The notes under the pieces are model-generated. The model searched no databases and was not told where the DNA came from. It worked only from the letters and a program-made list of their open reading frames with translations. Shown here piece by piece: positions 10,110-21,552 of a DNA stretch of 64,000 nucleotides. The stretch lies in the NCBI GenBank assembly GCA_031761405.1, contig JASEVX010000011.1, forward strand, positions 23,912,316 through 23,976,315, written 5' to 3'. Origin of the DNA: Serripes groenlandicus. Lineage: Eukaryota > Mollusca > Bivalvia > Cardiida > Cardiidae. Numbering within the stretch: the first letter of the stretch is position 1; every line of letters starts with the position of its first letter. A program made the position numbers and the translations under genes.

Positions 10110-11671
10110 GTGTTGAGAAATACCTGTCTGACCTTCAGGATTCAAATGGATACTGTTTTACAGAGGTTCCTTCTGTGACTAACTAGCGACGAGTGCAGAG
10201 CCAGATATGACTACCCGGATGCACTGGCTGATCTGGTCCTTATGGGTCACCAATGGCTTTACGGTTGGTTTTCGCAGAGCGCCGCCCAAATGGTATCATA
10301 GGACATGTATTGACCCGATCCCAAACCGTTTGTCAATCTTTATACAGAGTCGTATATACAGTTTAACCTATGTTTAAAGACCACCCATGGTAAAATAACA
10401 ACATCTTTGTTCACAGGTGGTCTTTGTGCAGAAAATGATTAATTGGGAAATTAAAAGTGTGGTTGCTATAGACAGGGAATTGCTAAACAAAGTTGGTCTT
10501 TAGTACAGGTGTGACTGTATATGTTTTTTCGTCACATTTGTTATTTGTGAAAATACACATGGCAGGAAACACGTACGCCTTAATATATAACATTATGTAC
10601 ATGTATAATATTATTTTCCATATATTTTCCACATACAACAAATCTATAGCAAACGACTTTTAAAACATCTCGGCAAAAGTGCTGAAAATCTCAATCAATT
10701 TATGTATAATTATTGAATAGAATTGAAAACATTGTGGCAAGAGGAGAAATTGCACATTTTGAGCAATTTCTCCATCTACAATTTTCAAAAGCCACCAGAA
10801 AGCGTCTGTATTTGGGAAAGGTTTAAATAAGAAAGAATCTAAAATGATTTACATGCATTACATTAACTAGATTTTTCGTGACATATACATACTCATAAGT
10901 TGTAATTCTTGGCTATGGCAGACAACTTCTTGAATAATTGTAGGGAAGGATATCTCTCATATTAGAAAATATTCTTCTTTCCTCAAAAAGTCTTTTTATG
11001 TAAAGAGACTATATAAAGAGAGACATTCAAACAACATTCTAACATTGTTGGGAACGCAGAATATGCTCATTATTAAATAGTCTCGGACATGTAAATGAAT
11101 AACATATATTGGAGAATTATTTCTTTCTTTCCAAAAATATTTGTGTGCCCCAAAAATAGATGTACAAGCAAAAATGTGTGCCCTGTCCTATATGCAGATG
11201 ACTTATACTGACAAGACATTTCCCCTCTTTGTCATTGTGTTTTCTATTGTATACAGTAATGCCATGACTATTGATGGATGTTGTACAGGTTTTTGCTGAG
11301 TTGTTTTCAAAGAAGTTTGCTGTAGTCTGAATTATGTGAGAAAATGCTAAAATCATAACGAACATTTTCTCCTTTGTTCACAATGTTATCAACAGCCGTC
11401 TGCTGCAGAGGCGTAAGAAAGCGTCTACATGTGGGAAAGGCTTAAGAACACTTGTTCAGAACTACATGAATTTTATAGAAAGCTGTTTAGAATTGCGCCA
11501 CATCAATTCCAAGAGTATACCTTAGATACGAGTTTTATTCAACAGGCGATATATGTGCCATATATCAGATTTATATATTAAATCAAATACTATAATACAG
11601 AGTTCACAAACAAACCTAGATTACGCCGCAAAGACGACTCTTGGAGACCGGGCGGTCTTGCCTTTATATGA
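10110..11671. other. Gene-poor stretch (unit 1)
   Basis: Contains a small inverted repeat at 10376-10426 (AAAGACCACC and GGTGGTCTTT), a degenerate TTAA-type MITE at about 10620-10826 and half of another at about 11345-11450. The intact 14-bp sequence CTGAATTATGTGAG at 11327-11340 is the empty site of a SINE found in unit 2. No reading frame with splice or family support was seen. Confidence 0.6.
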
Positions 11672-11818
11672 CAAGCCCCGGTAGCTCAGTCGGTTACAAT
11701 GCGGGCTTTCAATCCAGTGGTTGTGAGTTCGAACCCCAGCTCGCCCAACATTATTTATGACGTTTGACAAAAGTCACTGTGACAAGCGTCATTCATCAAT
11801 GGGCTTAAAGTCGCAGGT
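11672..11818 (+). mobile_element. tRNA-headed SINE, 3'-truncated (unit 1)
   Basis: Head CCCCGGTAGCTCAGTCGGTT with B box AGTTCGAACCCC, then ATGACGTTTGACAAAAGTCA. The head lacks a matching acceptor stem, so it is not a tRNA gene. The tail is missing. Confidence 0.8.
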
Positions 11819-12159
11819 GTTACCATAGTACCGCCCCTCTATCAACGGGCGAATCAAAATCGTCGGTACAAAACGGACACAAAGTTGGATGAACACGCAT
11901 GCTACAATTATAGTTAGTGTGCACTTTTCACCTGTACATCTGCTGATCACAAACTATTAGCACATTTAGTTTGAAATTAATACATTTGAAAATAAGCGAG
12001 AAATTTGCTGAACAAGAAAACATGAAACAAAGAGATAACTCTAAAAGTAGGCATATTGGAATGATTACAATCTTCTGACAATTCAAAAAAAGGCACGCTA
12101 TCGTTATTGTTCTTGTGCACTACACTTGATTGAGCTTGAAGGCACACAGTCCATATGTA

Positions 12160-12213
12160 TATGAGCCGTTACCCGAAAAAACCAACACTATGGACTCTGC
12201 GTAAAGTATCGAC
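12160..12213. mobile_element. Single arm of the long-TIR MITE (unit 1)
   Basis: TATGAGCCGTTACCC then CTCTGCGTAAAGTATCGAC matches one arm of the element at 7234-7472. No supported gene from 12214 to 13061; one possible small frame with a GTATGT donor near 12797 has the wrong phase for the next exon. Confidence 0.65.
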
Positions 12214-13061
12214 ATATATATGTTCTCTATTATATGAGTTAGACAATGTCAATATAGTTTCTTTGAACACGTATGAACATAGACATGCACACCATACAAA
12301 CAAAGACGTTCGTGACATTCTATACTTTATTCGTCTAGCATACAAACATACGAAAACATGAGATTTTAAAGAAAGCTTGAATGTTCCCTAAATGCTGCTC
12401 TTTAAATCTAAATTCATGATCGCCGTAAATTTAACAAGGCGTGTTTCACAAAGAAACAAGTATAGATGCATTCTACTGACTAGTATTTGTCTTTTTCTGA
12501 TGACAAACATATGACTGCGCACCGAATTAACTTAAGCATACCAAATTTTATACCGCCAGTTTTTATAACTAAAAGTGACTAGAACCATGTCGTTTTTAAA
12601 GCGAACTTTCTGTCCAGTCTAGATTACTTGACCCTATCACTTTGTTACGGCACTTTTTTAATATAAAGTACGCAGAGAACCAGGCTGACCTTCTGTCCAG
12701 TGTCGACAGACAGATACAGTGTAGTTTTCGTAGCAGGTGCACTTTTCGATGCCATTTACTTCTGTTTGTAACGCAAAGTGCAGATATAGAGGTTGGACTG
12801 GTATGTGTTTAGATTTCCCATTCATATTGATTCTGATTTTCAAATGAAATGCCAGGATAATAAAACAGCTATCTGCATTAGGTATACCTAATACATGTAC
12901 CTTAGTCAGTGATAACTTAAAAAGCCATTGTTATAAGTATATACTAATTTAAAACAAATAAAGACCATTGGAGTGCAAACCATTATGGTTTGCCTCTGAA
13001 TTCCTTGAACCTCCAAATTTTATTTCACATGTAAACCGCGTGTGGACTAGGTTCTTCTCAG

Positions 13062-16000
13062 TTCCCAGATGAATTTGGCCAATACTTCAGGCGCGACGTA
13101 ATTTTATCCTCTGCTGACGTAAGTTATAGGAATGGGGTATATAGGAGTCACTGTGTCGGTCGGTCGGTCGGTCGGTCGGTCGGTCGGTCGGAAGCCATAT
13201 TTTGTCCGGCCTATTTCTTATAAACCACTGAGTGGAAATCAATAACATTTTACATGAAGCTTCTATACTAAGAGGAGATGTGCATACCCTAAAGGTCTTA
13301 CAATTGCATTTTATTGTACAGAGTTATGGCCCTTTTACTTATTAAGTTGTTGTGTCTGTCGGTCTGTCTGTCAGTCCCACCTAACCTTGTCCTGCCCGCA
13401 TCTTAACCATGCATCACAGGATTTGAAAGAAACTTGGCACAAACGTTCACCATGATGAGGCGGCGTGTCGCGCACAAGACTCAAGCCTATACCTCAAATG
13501 TCAAGGTCACACTTAGAGGTCAAAGGTCAAAATGAGTACTATTTGATAGAACTGAACCTTGTCCGGCCTGCATTTGAACCATGCATCATAGGATTTGAAA
13601 GAAACTTGGCACAAACGTTCACCATGATGAGGCGGCGTGTCGCACACAAGACCCAGGCATGTACCTCAAATGTCAAGGTCACACTTACATGTCAAAAGTT
13701 GAAATGAGTACTATTTGAAAGGACTGTACCTTGTCCGGCCCACATTTCAACCATGCATCTTAGGATTTCAAAGAAACTTGGCACAAACTTTCACCATGAT
13801 GAGGCGTCATGTCGCGCTTAAGACCCAAGACTCTACCTCAAAGGTTAAGTACACACTTAGAGGTCAAAGGTCAAAATGAGTACTATTTGATAGAACTGTA
13901 CCTTGTCCGGCCTGCATTTGAACCATGCATCACAGGATTTGAAAGAAACTTGGCACAAACGTTCACCATGATGAGGCGGCGTATCGCACACAAGACCTAG
14001 GCCTGTACCTCAAATGTCAAGGTCACACTTACATGTCAAAAGTTGAAATGAGTACTATTTGAAAGGACTGTACCTTGTCCGGCCCACATTTCAACCATGC
14101 ATCTTAGGATTTCAAAGAAACTTGGCACAAACTTTCACCATGATGAGGCGTCATGTCGCGCTTAAGACCCAAGACTCTACCTCAAAGGTCAAGTACACAC
14201 TTAGAGGTCAAAGGTCAAAATGAGTACTATTTGATAGAACTGTACCTTGTCCGGCCTGCATTTGAACCATGCATCACAGGATTTGAAAGAAACTTGGCAC
14301 AAACGTTCACCATGATGAGGCGGCGTGTCGCACACAAGACCTAGGCCTGTACCTCAAATGTCAAGGTCACACTTACATGTCAAAAGTTGAAATGAGTACT
14401 ATTTGAAAGGAATGTACCTTGTCCGGCCAACATTTCAACCATGCATCTTAGGATTTCAAAGAAACTTGGCACAAATGTTCACCATGATGAAGCGGCGTGT
14501 CGCGCACAAAACCCAGGCCTGTACCTCAAAGGTCAAGGTCACACTTAGAAATCCAACGTCAAAATGAGTACTGTTTGATAGGACTACCTTGTCCGGCCCG
14601 CATCTCAACCATGCATCTTAGGATTCTCAAGTTACTGGACACACATGTTCACCACGAATGCTGCGACTTTACTCCAGAAATGTGATATAAATCTTGAAGA
14701 ATTTAAACACACAGCCAGAAGGGGTGTTTTCGAGAAGGCCATGTGGAAACAGGCAAATCACTGTATGATTCGGGCTTCAACATCATGGGCATTTGTTGGT
14801 GCGTATTTTTGTTTTTTGAAATATGTTCACATCAAAAGACCGCCTCGAGTTTGGGAAGTAGTGGGTTTAATGGTAGTAATGACAGCCCTCCTTAGCGTTC
14901 AGGGTTATGAGGTCAGCATTAAGACTGATTGGCTGGTGTAAGGATAAATGGAACAGTAGTATTCGAAACTTACCCAAGAAATGCTGTGGTATAACTCGAA
15001 AATTGTTGAAAGCGGCGTAAAACACCAAACAATCAATCTCATCAAAAGAGTTTATTTGGATATGTCTTTGGGAATTTTAGGCTCAGATATCCTTTTTCAT
15101 TGATACATCTTTTGATGACACAGAAGCACTTTTGAAAAATATCAAGGGAATAATTTTGAGACTATTACCAGTATATTGTAGAAAACATTGTGGCAAATGG
15201 AGAAGTTTTATCAAAATGGTTCTTTCCCATTTTCCTACATTGTTTAACCCTTTCCCTCATATAGATGCTTTCTGACGCCTCTGCAGCAGACAGCTTTTTG
15301 AAAACATAGTGACAAAAGAAGAAATTGCTCAAAACAAGCAATTTCTCCTTTTGACACAATGTTTTCCACTTTAAGTCATAGGTTATCCATTTAATTATAG
15401 AGATTTTCCAATTTTTTCAAAGTCGTCTGCTGCAGAATTGTTGTATAAGGGAAAGGGTTAATGAAATGTGAGTTATAAATGTAATATTTTCCTTATCATT
15501 TCAGGGTATTTGATGAATACCTATACCACTAGAGCAGAGGGGTTCACAGACCTGATTGACTTTTTCCTAGCAACCGTATCTAAGGGAGAAATTCCACCAT
15601 ACTTAGAGGAGAAAATACATATTCTCTTTACAGGTATATACCTATATAATAAATATAATTTTGAGACTATTATCAGTATATTGTAGAAAACATTGTGGCA
15701 AATGGAGAAGTTTTATCAAAATGGTTCTTTCCCATTTTCCTACATTGTTTAAACCCTTTCCCTCATATAGATGCTTTCTGACGCCTCTGCAGCAGACAGC
15801 TTTTTGAAAACATAGTGACAAAAGAAGAAATTGCTCAAAACAAGCAATTTCTCCTTTTGACACAATGTTTTCCACTTTAAGTCATAGGTTATCCATTTAA
15901 TTATAGAGATTTTCCAATTTTTTCAAAGTCGTCTGCTGGCAGAATTGTTGTATAAGGGAAAGGGTTAATGAAATGTGAGTTATAAATGTAATATTTTCCT

Positions 16001-19000
16001 TATCATTTCAGGGTATTTGATGAATACCTATACCACTAGAGCAGAGGGGTTCACAGACCTGATTGACCTTTTCCTAGCAACCGTATCTAAGGGAGAAATT
16101 CCACCATACTTAGAGGAGAAAATACATATTCTCTTTACAGGTATATACCTTATTGCCATCCCCCCCCCCCCCCCCATTTTAAAACCCTTATGAACACTCT
16201 AGAAGCCGCATTTTTAGCTCACCTGAGCACAAAGTACTCAAAGTGAGCGTCCTTTGTTTGGCGTCTGTTGTGCGTAGTACATTAACATCTTATCCTCTGT
16301 AACCAGTGGCTCAATTGGGATGAAACTTCACAGAAAGCATCCTCTCGATATCTTCACCATAATTACCTCATTTTTTCTTTACCCATGAAGATTTCATGGC
16401 AACAAAAGAAAAAAAAATCTCCCAAACTGGTTGGCCTATTTTCAAATAATTTATTTATTTATTGGTGACCCTCTATCAGATTCCTTCAAGCCATGTTGAT
16501 TGGTTGAAAAACATGGTCACCAGTGGGCGGGCTGTTTTACTGTATATGGCTATAGTGCATACTTACTGGAGGCCATATTTTCATCCAATCATTATCTTTA
16601 ACATCAGACCATTCATCTCCATACCATCCTAGTCAGGTTTAAAACTTATTGGGGCAAAAACCAGGTCACTCGGTCAAATTCTAGAAAAGAATTGTTAACA
16701 CAGAGGCACAGTTTTCATCCAATCTTCATGAAAAATCACAAGCACATTCATCTCCATCAATTCCCTGTAAGGTTTGAAACTGAGTCATGTTGGGTTCAAA
16801 AGTATGTCACTAGGTCAAATTTAGAAAACCTTGTTAACTCATATGAGGTCACATGTTTAATCCAATCTTTATGAAAAATCATCAGAACATTCATCTCAAT
16901 CAAATCCCAGTCAGATTTGAAACTGGGTCATTCCTTCATGCCATGTTGATTGGTCAAAAAACATGCAACTAGGGGGCAATCTTCTTCTACAATTTTTTTA
17001 AGGCAGATCTGGCAGGTGTGGGGGGGGGGGGGGGGGGGGGGGGGGGGGTATTTTTTGCCTATATTATGTCTACTGTGATTTAATTTTTGCCTAATGATAG
17101 TTGGGCGATACTAGCAATCTTGGGCTCCTTGTTTAAACACACTGTAGAAAAAGTAGAATGTTTTGAAAAATTACCTTTTCATCTTGTATTTTATTCATTC
17201 ATCTACACAATTTTCAATTATATATTCTTATAGAAATATGTTTTTGACTTTTAACCCTTTCCGACAGAGGCATTCTGACACCTCTGCTGCTCTGCAACAG
17301 ATGACTTTTGAAAATATTGCTGCTAAAGGAGAAATTGCTCATGATGACCAATTTCTCCTTTTACCACAATGTTTTCAACTCTATTTAATAATTACACTTT
17401 CATTTGCAGATATTCATCTTTTGTTTAATTCTTCCTGTGGAAGCAAATCTATAAACATCAAACTTCTTAACAAATAAGTTCCAAACTTATAATAATATAT
17501 ATATGTTTGGATTCTTTCAATCACAGCGGTAAATTCCAATCTACTCTAAAGGTGTTCTAATTTTGTTTCAATCAAGAGCCAATCAGATTGTCAATTTCAT
17601 GAAGTTTTTAACTGTTCATGCACATAGCTGTAAACTCCCTTCATATATTCAATATTGAGACACAGAAGCATTTAAAGGTGCTAAATACCAGATGGAGATC
17701 AAAATCTTCAAATGTTGAATGTTCTGAAAATATTGCTAATAGTGACAACAAAGTAAGTAATAAGTAGTTCAAAACTATTTTGGCAGTAAAATTTACTAAA
17801 TGTTTAAATTGAAATTATTGCTCCTAATTTTATCCCAGAATTAATATTCCAATTTTTCAAGACAACTTTTGAACAGTTTTAAAACTTTGACTATAGTATC
17901 CATTTTTTGGAGTTCAGCACCTTTAACCCTTTCCCTCAAATGATAATTCTGCAGCAGACGACTTTGAACATATTTTGTCAAAAAATAGAAAATCTCTATA
18001 ATTGAATGGATAACCTATGACTTAAAGTGGAAAACATTGTGGCGAAAGGAGAAATTGCTCGTTTTGAGCAATTTCTTCTTTTGTCACTATGTTTTCAAAA
18101 AGCTGTCAGCTGCAGAGGCGTCAGAAAGCGTCTATATGAGGGAAAGGGTTAAATTTAAATACAGGTTTAACTTATGGACTATTTGAATGTACATCATCTC
18201 AGTCGTTTATATAATATGTGTTAGTTTGGCACCTACATATTAAAATGAATTTGCAGGTCAATATAAAAGTAATTCTGTGTTGGAGAAAGGCAATCAGATG
18301 TGTCCAGTGGGTAAATTAGCAGAAAAAGTTATAGACATTATCGGACAACAGGTAAGTAATGTCAATATTAACCCTTTCCCTCATGCAACAAATCTGTAGC
18401 AGACGACTTTATAACATATTTTGTCAAAAAATAGAAAATCTCTATAATTGAATGGATAACCTATGACTAAAAGTGGAAAACATTGTGGCAAAAGGAGAAA
18501 TTGCTCGTTTTGAGCAATTTCTTCTTTTGTCACTTTGTTTTCTAAAAGCCGTCTGCTGCAGAGGCGTCAGAAACCGTCTATATGAGGGAAAGGATTAACC
18601 CTTTCCAGCATACAACAAATCTGCAGCAGACGACTCGATAATTATGGTAATGTAATGGACAAATAACCCTTGGCTTGCAAAGATGTATATTTCTCTGTGT
18701 AAAGTAACCTTGATAAGTATTCATTACTCAAAAGTTGAAATTAACAGACTATCCCTTTTCCACTTGTAGTAACATTTTGATGCATCTGAGGCCGACGACT
18801 TTTGAAAACATGGTGACAAAAATGAAGATATATTTATTGAATAGAGTTGAATATGTGTGGTATAAGACGAAATTGCTTAATATAAGTAATATAAGTAATT
18901 TCTTATTTTGGCACAATGTTTTCAAGAGTCGTCTGCTGAAATGTGTCAAAATGCGTCTGCAAGTTGGAAAAAGTTCAATTATAAAAGGTCACTTAATTAA

Positions 19001-20712
19001 AATATTTCTCTCTGTAAAATAACCTTGATATGTATTCATTACTCAGCAGTTGAAATTACACAGACTATCCCTTTTCCACTTGTAGACACATTTTGATTCA
19101 TCTAAAGCAGCTAACTTTTGAAAACATGGTGACAAAAGGGGAAATTGCTCATAATGATATATATATTCTATAATAATACTTTCATTTTTAGATATTTTCC
19201 AAATATTTGCTTTGATGCTTTCTAAGTCATCTGCTGCAGAAGATTTGTATGTGGTAATGGGCTATGGTGGAAAATGAAGTAATTGCTAAAATATATATGA
19301 ACTTAAAAAATTATTGTGAGAAAAGAAGAAAGCAGCCCATCATGGACAGTTTCTGCTTTTCCCAATTTGTTTTCCCAAAACTTCCTCAAAATAAGCAATA
19401 TTGTCTTTTTTTCACCCAATGTTCATTGTATACAAATTACACTCCTCATTTTTCGGATGTATCTTCCCGCTTAGATCTGATTATATAAAAGAGACAACTT
19501 GATGGAGACAAAATTAGAGTAGCACAGAGGGCAGGGCGTCCACTAAATCCATGATACAACAAACACTGACATATCTGCAGCAGAAATCTTAGAGAAATAT
19601 CATTATGAGAAATTTGAAAAAATACTCATAATAAGCTGTTTAATGAAAATGAACTTTTCTATTGTGTTTGCATTACCCATTTCCCTATTTCTGAAACATC
19701 TGCCAAAGATGAATTTGTAAATCATTTTGGCAAAAGAAAAAAATTGTGCCAAACAATTGTACTAATGAGCAATTCTGTGTTTACCAAAAATATTTTGTAT
19801 TCTATTCCAAGATAATACTTTCAATTTTATTGTTTTAATCCTTTCCCTCATACGTCAATTCTGCAGCAGACGACTTTGAACATATTTTGTCAAAAAATGG
19901 AAAATCTCTATAATTGCATGGATAACCTATGACTAAAAGTGGAAAACATTGTGGCAAAAGGAGAAATTGCTCGTTTTGAGCAATTTCTTCTTTTGTCACT
20001 ATGTTTTCAAAAAGCCATCTGCTGCAGAGGCATCAACAAGCGTCTATATGAGGGAAAGGGTTTAGAGTAATGTACTGCATAGTATGCTGGAAAGGGTTAC
20101 ATCGATTGATTGGGGTTTAAAATCGTTTTCAACAATGTTTCGGTCATAATCACGGCGGCCAGTCCACCTACTCATCTGTTTCATGGCTTTCTCACAACCG
20201 TACTCCACACAACATACTTTCCAAGCAACTGGCTGCTTTTCCACAAAGACTGTTAAACAGCCCATTGGTGGAAAACGAATGACACTTATCACAGTGACTT
20301 TTGTCAAATGTCGGAAAAAATGTTGACCGAGCTGGGGTTCAAACTCACAACCCCTGGATTGACAGCATGCGTCGCTACCAACTGAGCTACCAGGGCTAAC
20401 ATGCAAATATAAATAATCAGTTCACACAAACTAAAGCGGTAATAACTTGCAGGCATGGGGAAAATTTATAAGTGACTGTGAACTACTATCAATTGTATGA
20501 AGAATGTTTACATTAACTTTCAGGCATGGGACGGACTTAACCAAGAATTGAGATCAACTGTACAAGTACACGTCTATCGGGTGTCGGATATACCAAATTG
20601 CCACGGACATTGTAATTCCAATCCGTACATACCAAATTCTCTACGAGAGAAACTAGGATTGCCATTAATAACAGAGAACGTGAGGAACCCTATGAATAGA
20701 AGGAACAGATGA
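13062..20712 (+). CDS. Unknown multi-exon gene, 5' end not found (unit 1)
   Basis: Five exons join in consistent phases with GT-AG borders: 13062-13118 (57 nt, only one open frame, phase 0 to 0), 14678-14798 (0 to 1), 15505-15633 (1 to 1), 18257-18351 (1 to 0) and 20524-20712 ending in TGA. Exon 15505-15633 has a near-identical second copy at 16012-16140, also 129 nt and phase 1 to 1, so it can be added or swapped without breaking the frame. One exon copy gives about 196 residues, both give about 239. The protein is mainly helical-looking and soluble. Its landmarks are a Cys at the start of the second exon, GFTDLIDFFLATVSKGEIPP in the duplicated exon, a C-terminal NCHGHC cluster, and a basic Asn/Arg-rich end. 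I do not recognise a family. A start codon and first exon (ending in phase 0) are missing, so the call is partial. Candidate AATAAA at 21317-21322. Confidence 0.7.
13156..13191. repeat. (TCGG)n microsatellite, nine units
   Basis: Perfect TCGG repeats at the head of the 344-bp repeat element; six units in unit 2 (45294-45317). Confidence 0.95.
13384..14634. repeat. 344-bp tandem repeat built of two ~172-bp halves (unit 1)
   Basis: About 3.5 copies, each half with CCTTGTCCGGCC, ACCATGCATC and GAAACTTGGCACAAACGTTC. Exact spacing of 344 bases between marker sites (13517, 13861, 14205). Short reading frames inside are by-products. Lies in the intron before exon 14678-14798. Confidence 0.93.
13517..14217 (+). 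promoter_or_regulatory. Three perfect DR1 nuclear-receptor motifs (unit 1)
   Basis: AGGTCAAAGGTCA, the consensus DR1 element for RXR partners, HNF4 and COUP-TF-type receptors, occurs at 13517-13529, 13861-13873 and 14205-14217. Several copies of TCAAGGTCA, the extended half-site of ERR/NR5A receptors, lie nearby, e.g. at 13499-13508. Motif match only; these come from a dispersed repeat. Confidence 0.45.
14950..15037 (+). mobile_element. 5'-truncated SINE tail fragment (unit 1)
   Basis: Ends GTTGAAAGCGGCGTAAAACA followed by CCAAACAATCAATC, the family tail; head absent. Confidence 0.65.
15244..15461. mobile_element. TTAA-type MITE, intact ends (unit 1)
   Basis: TTAA CCCTTTCCCTCATA at the left and TATAAGGGAAAGGG TTAA at the right; same family as 17923-18152 but reversed relative to it. 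It ends 43 bp before an exon. Confidence 0.88.
15749..15968. mobile_element. TTAA-type MITE, duplicated copy (unit 1)
   Basis: Copy of the 15244 element made by the local duplication, with two single-base insertions (extra A at the left end, extra G at CTGCTGGCAG). Confidence 0.88.
16209..17110. repeat. Dispersed non-coding repeat with homopolymer runs (unit 1)
   Basis: Begins TTTTTAGCTCACCTGAGCAC; degenerate internal repeats with ATCCAATCTTCATGAAAAAT and CATTCATCTC. It follows a poly-C run (16160-16175) and contains a 29-base poly-G run (17020-17048). About 280 bp of the 3' part is missing in unit 2. Confidence 0.7.
17248..17430. mobile_element. TTAA-type MITE, right end lost (unit 1)
   Basis: TTAACCCTTTCCGACAGAGG start, then CAACAGATGACTTTTGAAAA and GGAGAAATTGCTCATGATGA. 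The interval up to 17922 is AT-rich with no gene seen. Confidence 0.65.
17923..18152. mobile_element. TTAA-type MITE, best-preserved copy (unit 1)
   Basis: 230 bp bounded by TTAA on both sides, with terminal inverted repeats CCCTTTCCCTCA / TGAGGGAAAGGG. Two nested inverted pairs lie inside: GCAGCAGACGAC against GTCAGCTGCAGAGG, and a central GAGAAATTGCTC / GAGCAATTTCTTC. A TTAA target plus CCCT-starting termini is the hallmark of piggyBac-type elements, so I read it as a non-autonomous piggyBac-like MITE. It can fold on itself along its full length. Confidence 0.85.
18368..18598. mobile_element. TTAA-type MITE (unit 1)
   Basis: TTAACCCTTTCCCTCATGCA at the left, TATGAGGGAAAGGATTAA at the right. 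It starts 16 bp after an exon end (18351) and shares its right TTAA with the next element. Confidence 0.87.
18595..19263. mobile_element. Cluster of degenerate TTAA-type MITEs (unit 1)
   Basis: Three partial copies in a row: 18595-18660 (left end only), about 18748-18978 and about 19068-19263, each with CAGACGAC or GTCGTCTGCTG and AAACATGGTGACAAAA landmarks. From 19264 to 19834 a further very worn copy can be discerned and no gene. Confidence 0.6.
19835..20064. mobile_element. TTAA-type MITE (unit 1)
   Basis: TTAATCCTTTCCCTCATACG left end, TATATGAGGGAAAGGGTTTA right end (one terminal mismatch in the target site). Confidence 0.85.
20103..20399 (-). mobile_element. Full-length tRNA-headed SINE, inverted (unit 1)
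   Basis: Read in reverse: head TAGCCCTGGTAGCTCAGTTG, B box AGTTTGAACCCC, body CCACCAATGGGCTG and GCAGCCAGTTGCTTGGAAAG, tail TTTTAAACCCCAATCAATC. It lies 124 bp before the last exon of the unknown gene. Confidence 0.9.
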
Positions 20713-20713
20713 C

Positions 20714-21510
20714 AAGTGTCTAAATGTATAACTGGGCAATACTGACCTGATAATGACCTTATTATTACATGTCTAAATGTATAACTGGGCAATACTGACC
20801 TGATAATGACCTTAATTTTACATGTCTAAATGTATAACTGGGCAATACTGACATGATAATGACCTTATTATTACATGTCTAAATGTATAACTGGGCAATA
20901 CTGACCTGATAATTACCTTATTTTTACATGTCTAAATGTATAACTGGGCAATAATGACCTGATAATGACCTTATTATTATATGTCTGAATGTATATCTGT
21001 ACAATATTGACCTTCATGCAAAGGGGTATAATATTTACATATCTGAATGTATTACTGTACAATATTGACCTTCATACAAAGGGGTATAATATTTACATGT
21101 CTGAATGTATTACTGTACAATATTGACCTTCATGCAAAAGGGTATAATATTTACATGTCTGAATGTATTACTGTACAATAGTGACCTGATTCTAACCTAT
21201 GGCAAAGGTTTATATTATTTACATGTCTGAATGTATTACTGGACAATATTGACCTTCATGCAAAGGGGTATAATATTTACATATTTTGTTATTTATTTTA
21301 TGGAAATGCAAATGGTAATAAACAACTTATTCCCACATTCAACAAATCTGCAGGTTTATATTATTTACATGTCTGAATGTATAACTGTGCAATATTAACC
21401 TGATACTAACCTTCATGCAAAGGTTTATATTATTGGCATGTATTAATGTATAACTTGACACTATTGACTTGCTCCAACCTTCCTGCAAAGGTGTATGATA
21501 TTTACATATT
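20714..21510. repeat. 53/57-bp tandem repeat in the presumed 3' UTR (unit 1)
   Basis: Starts two bases after the stop codon. Five copies of a 53-bp form (ACATGTCTAAATGTATAACT, GGGCAATACTGACCTGATAA) then several of a ~57-bp form (CTGAATGTATTACTGTACAA, CCTTCATGCAAAGGGGTATA). AATAAA occurs at 21317-21322. Confidence 0.9.
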
Positions 21511-21552
21511 TTGTTATTTGTTTTATGGAAATACAAATGGTAATAAACAACT

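Larger units (their letters stand above)
15151..16151. repeat. Direct duplication of ~500 bp containing an exon (unit 1 only)
   Basis: 15151-15645 and 15656-16151 are near-identical copies offset by 505 bases. Each holds a TTAA-type MITE and a 129-nt exon with its splice sites. Unit 2 has a single copy. The exons differ by one base, giving Phe in the first and Leu in the second at the same residue; unit 2 has Leu. Confidence 0.93.

Noticed and set aside
11672..11750. Possible tRNA gene (A- and B-box-like sequence)
   Set aside because: No complementary acceptor stem, and the sequence continues into a SINE body. The same applies to the other tRNA-like heads.
12749..12843. Short frame with GTATGT donor near 12797 as first exon of the unknown gene
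   Set aside because: The donor is in phase 1 whereas the next exon (13062) requires phase 0.
17163..17477. 104-codon forward frame
   Set aside because: Runs through a TTAA-type MITE and AT-rich sequence inside an intron.
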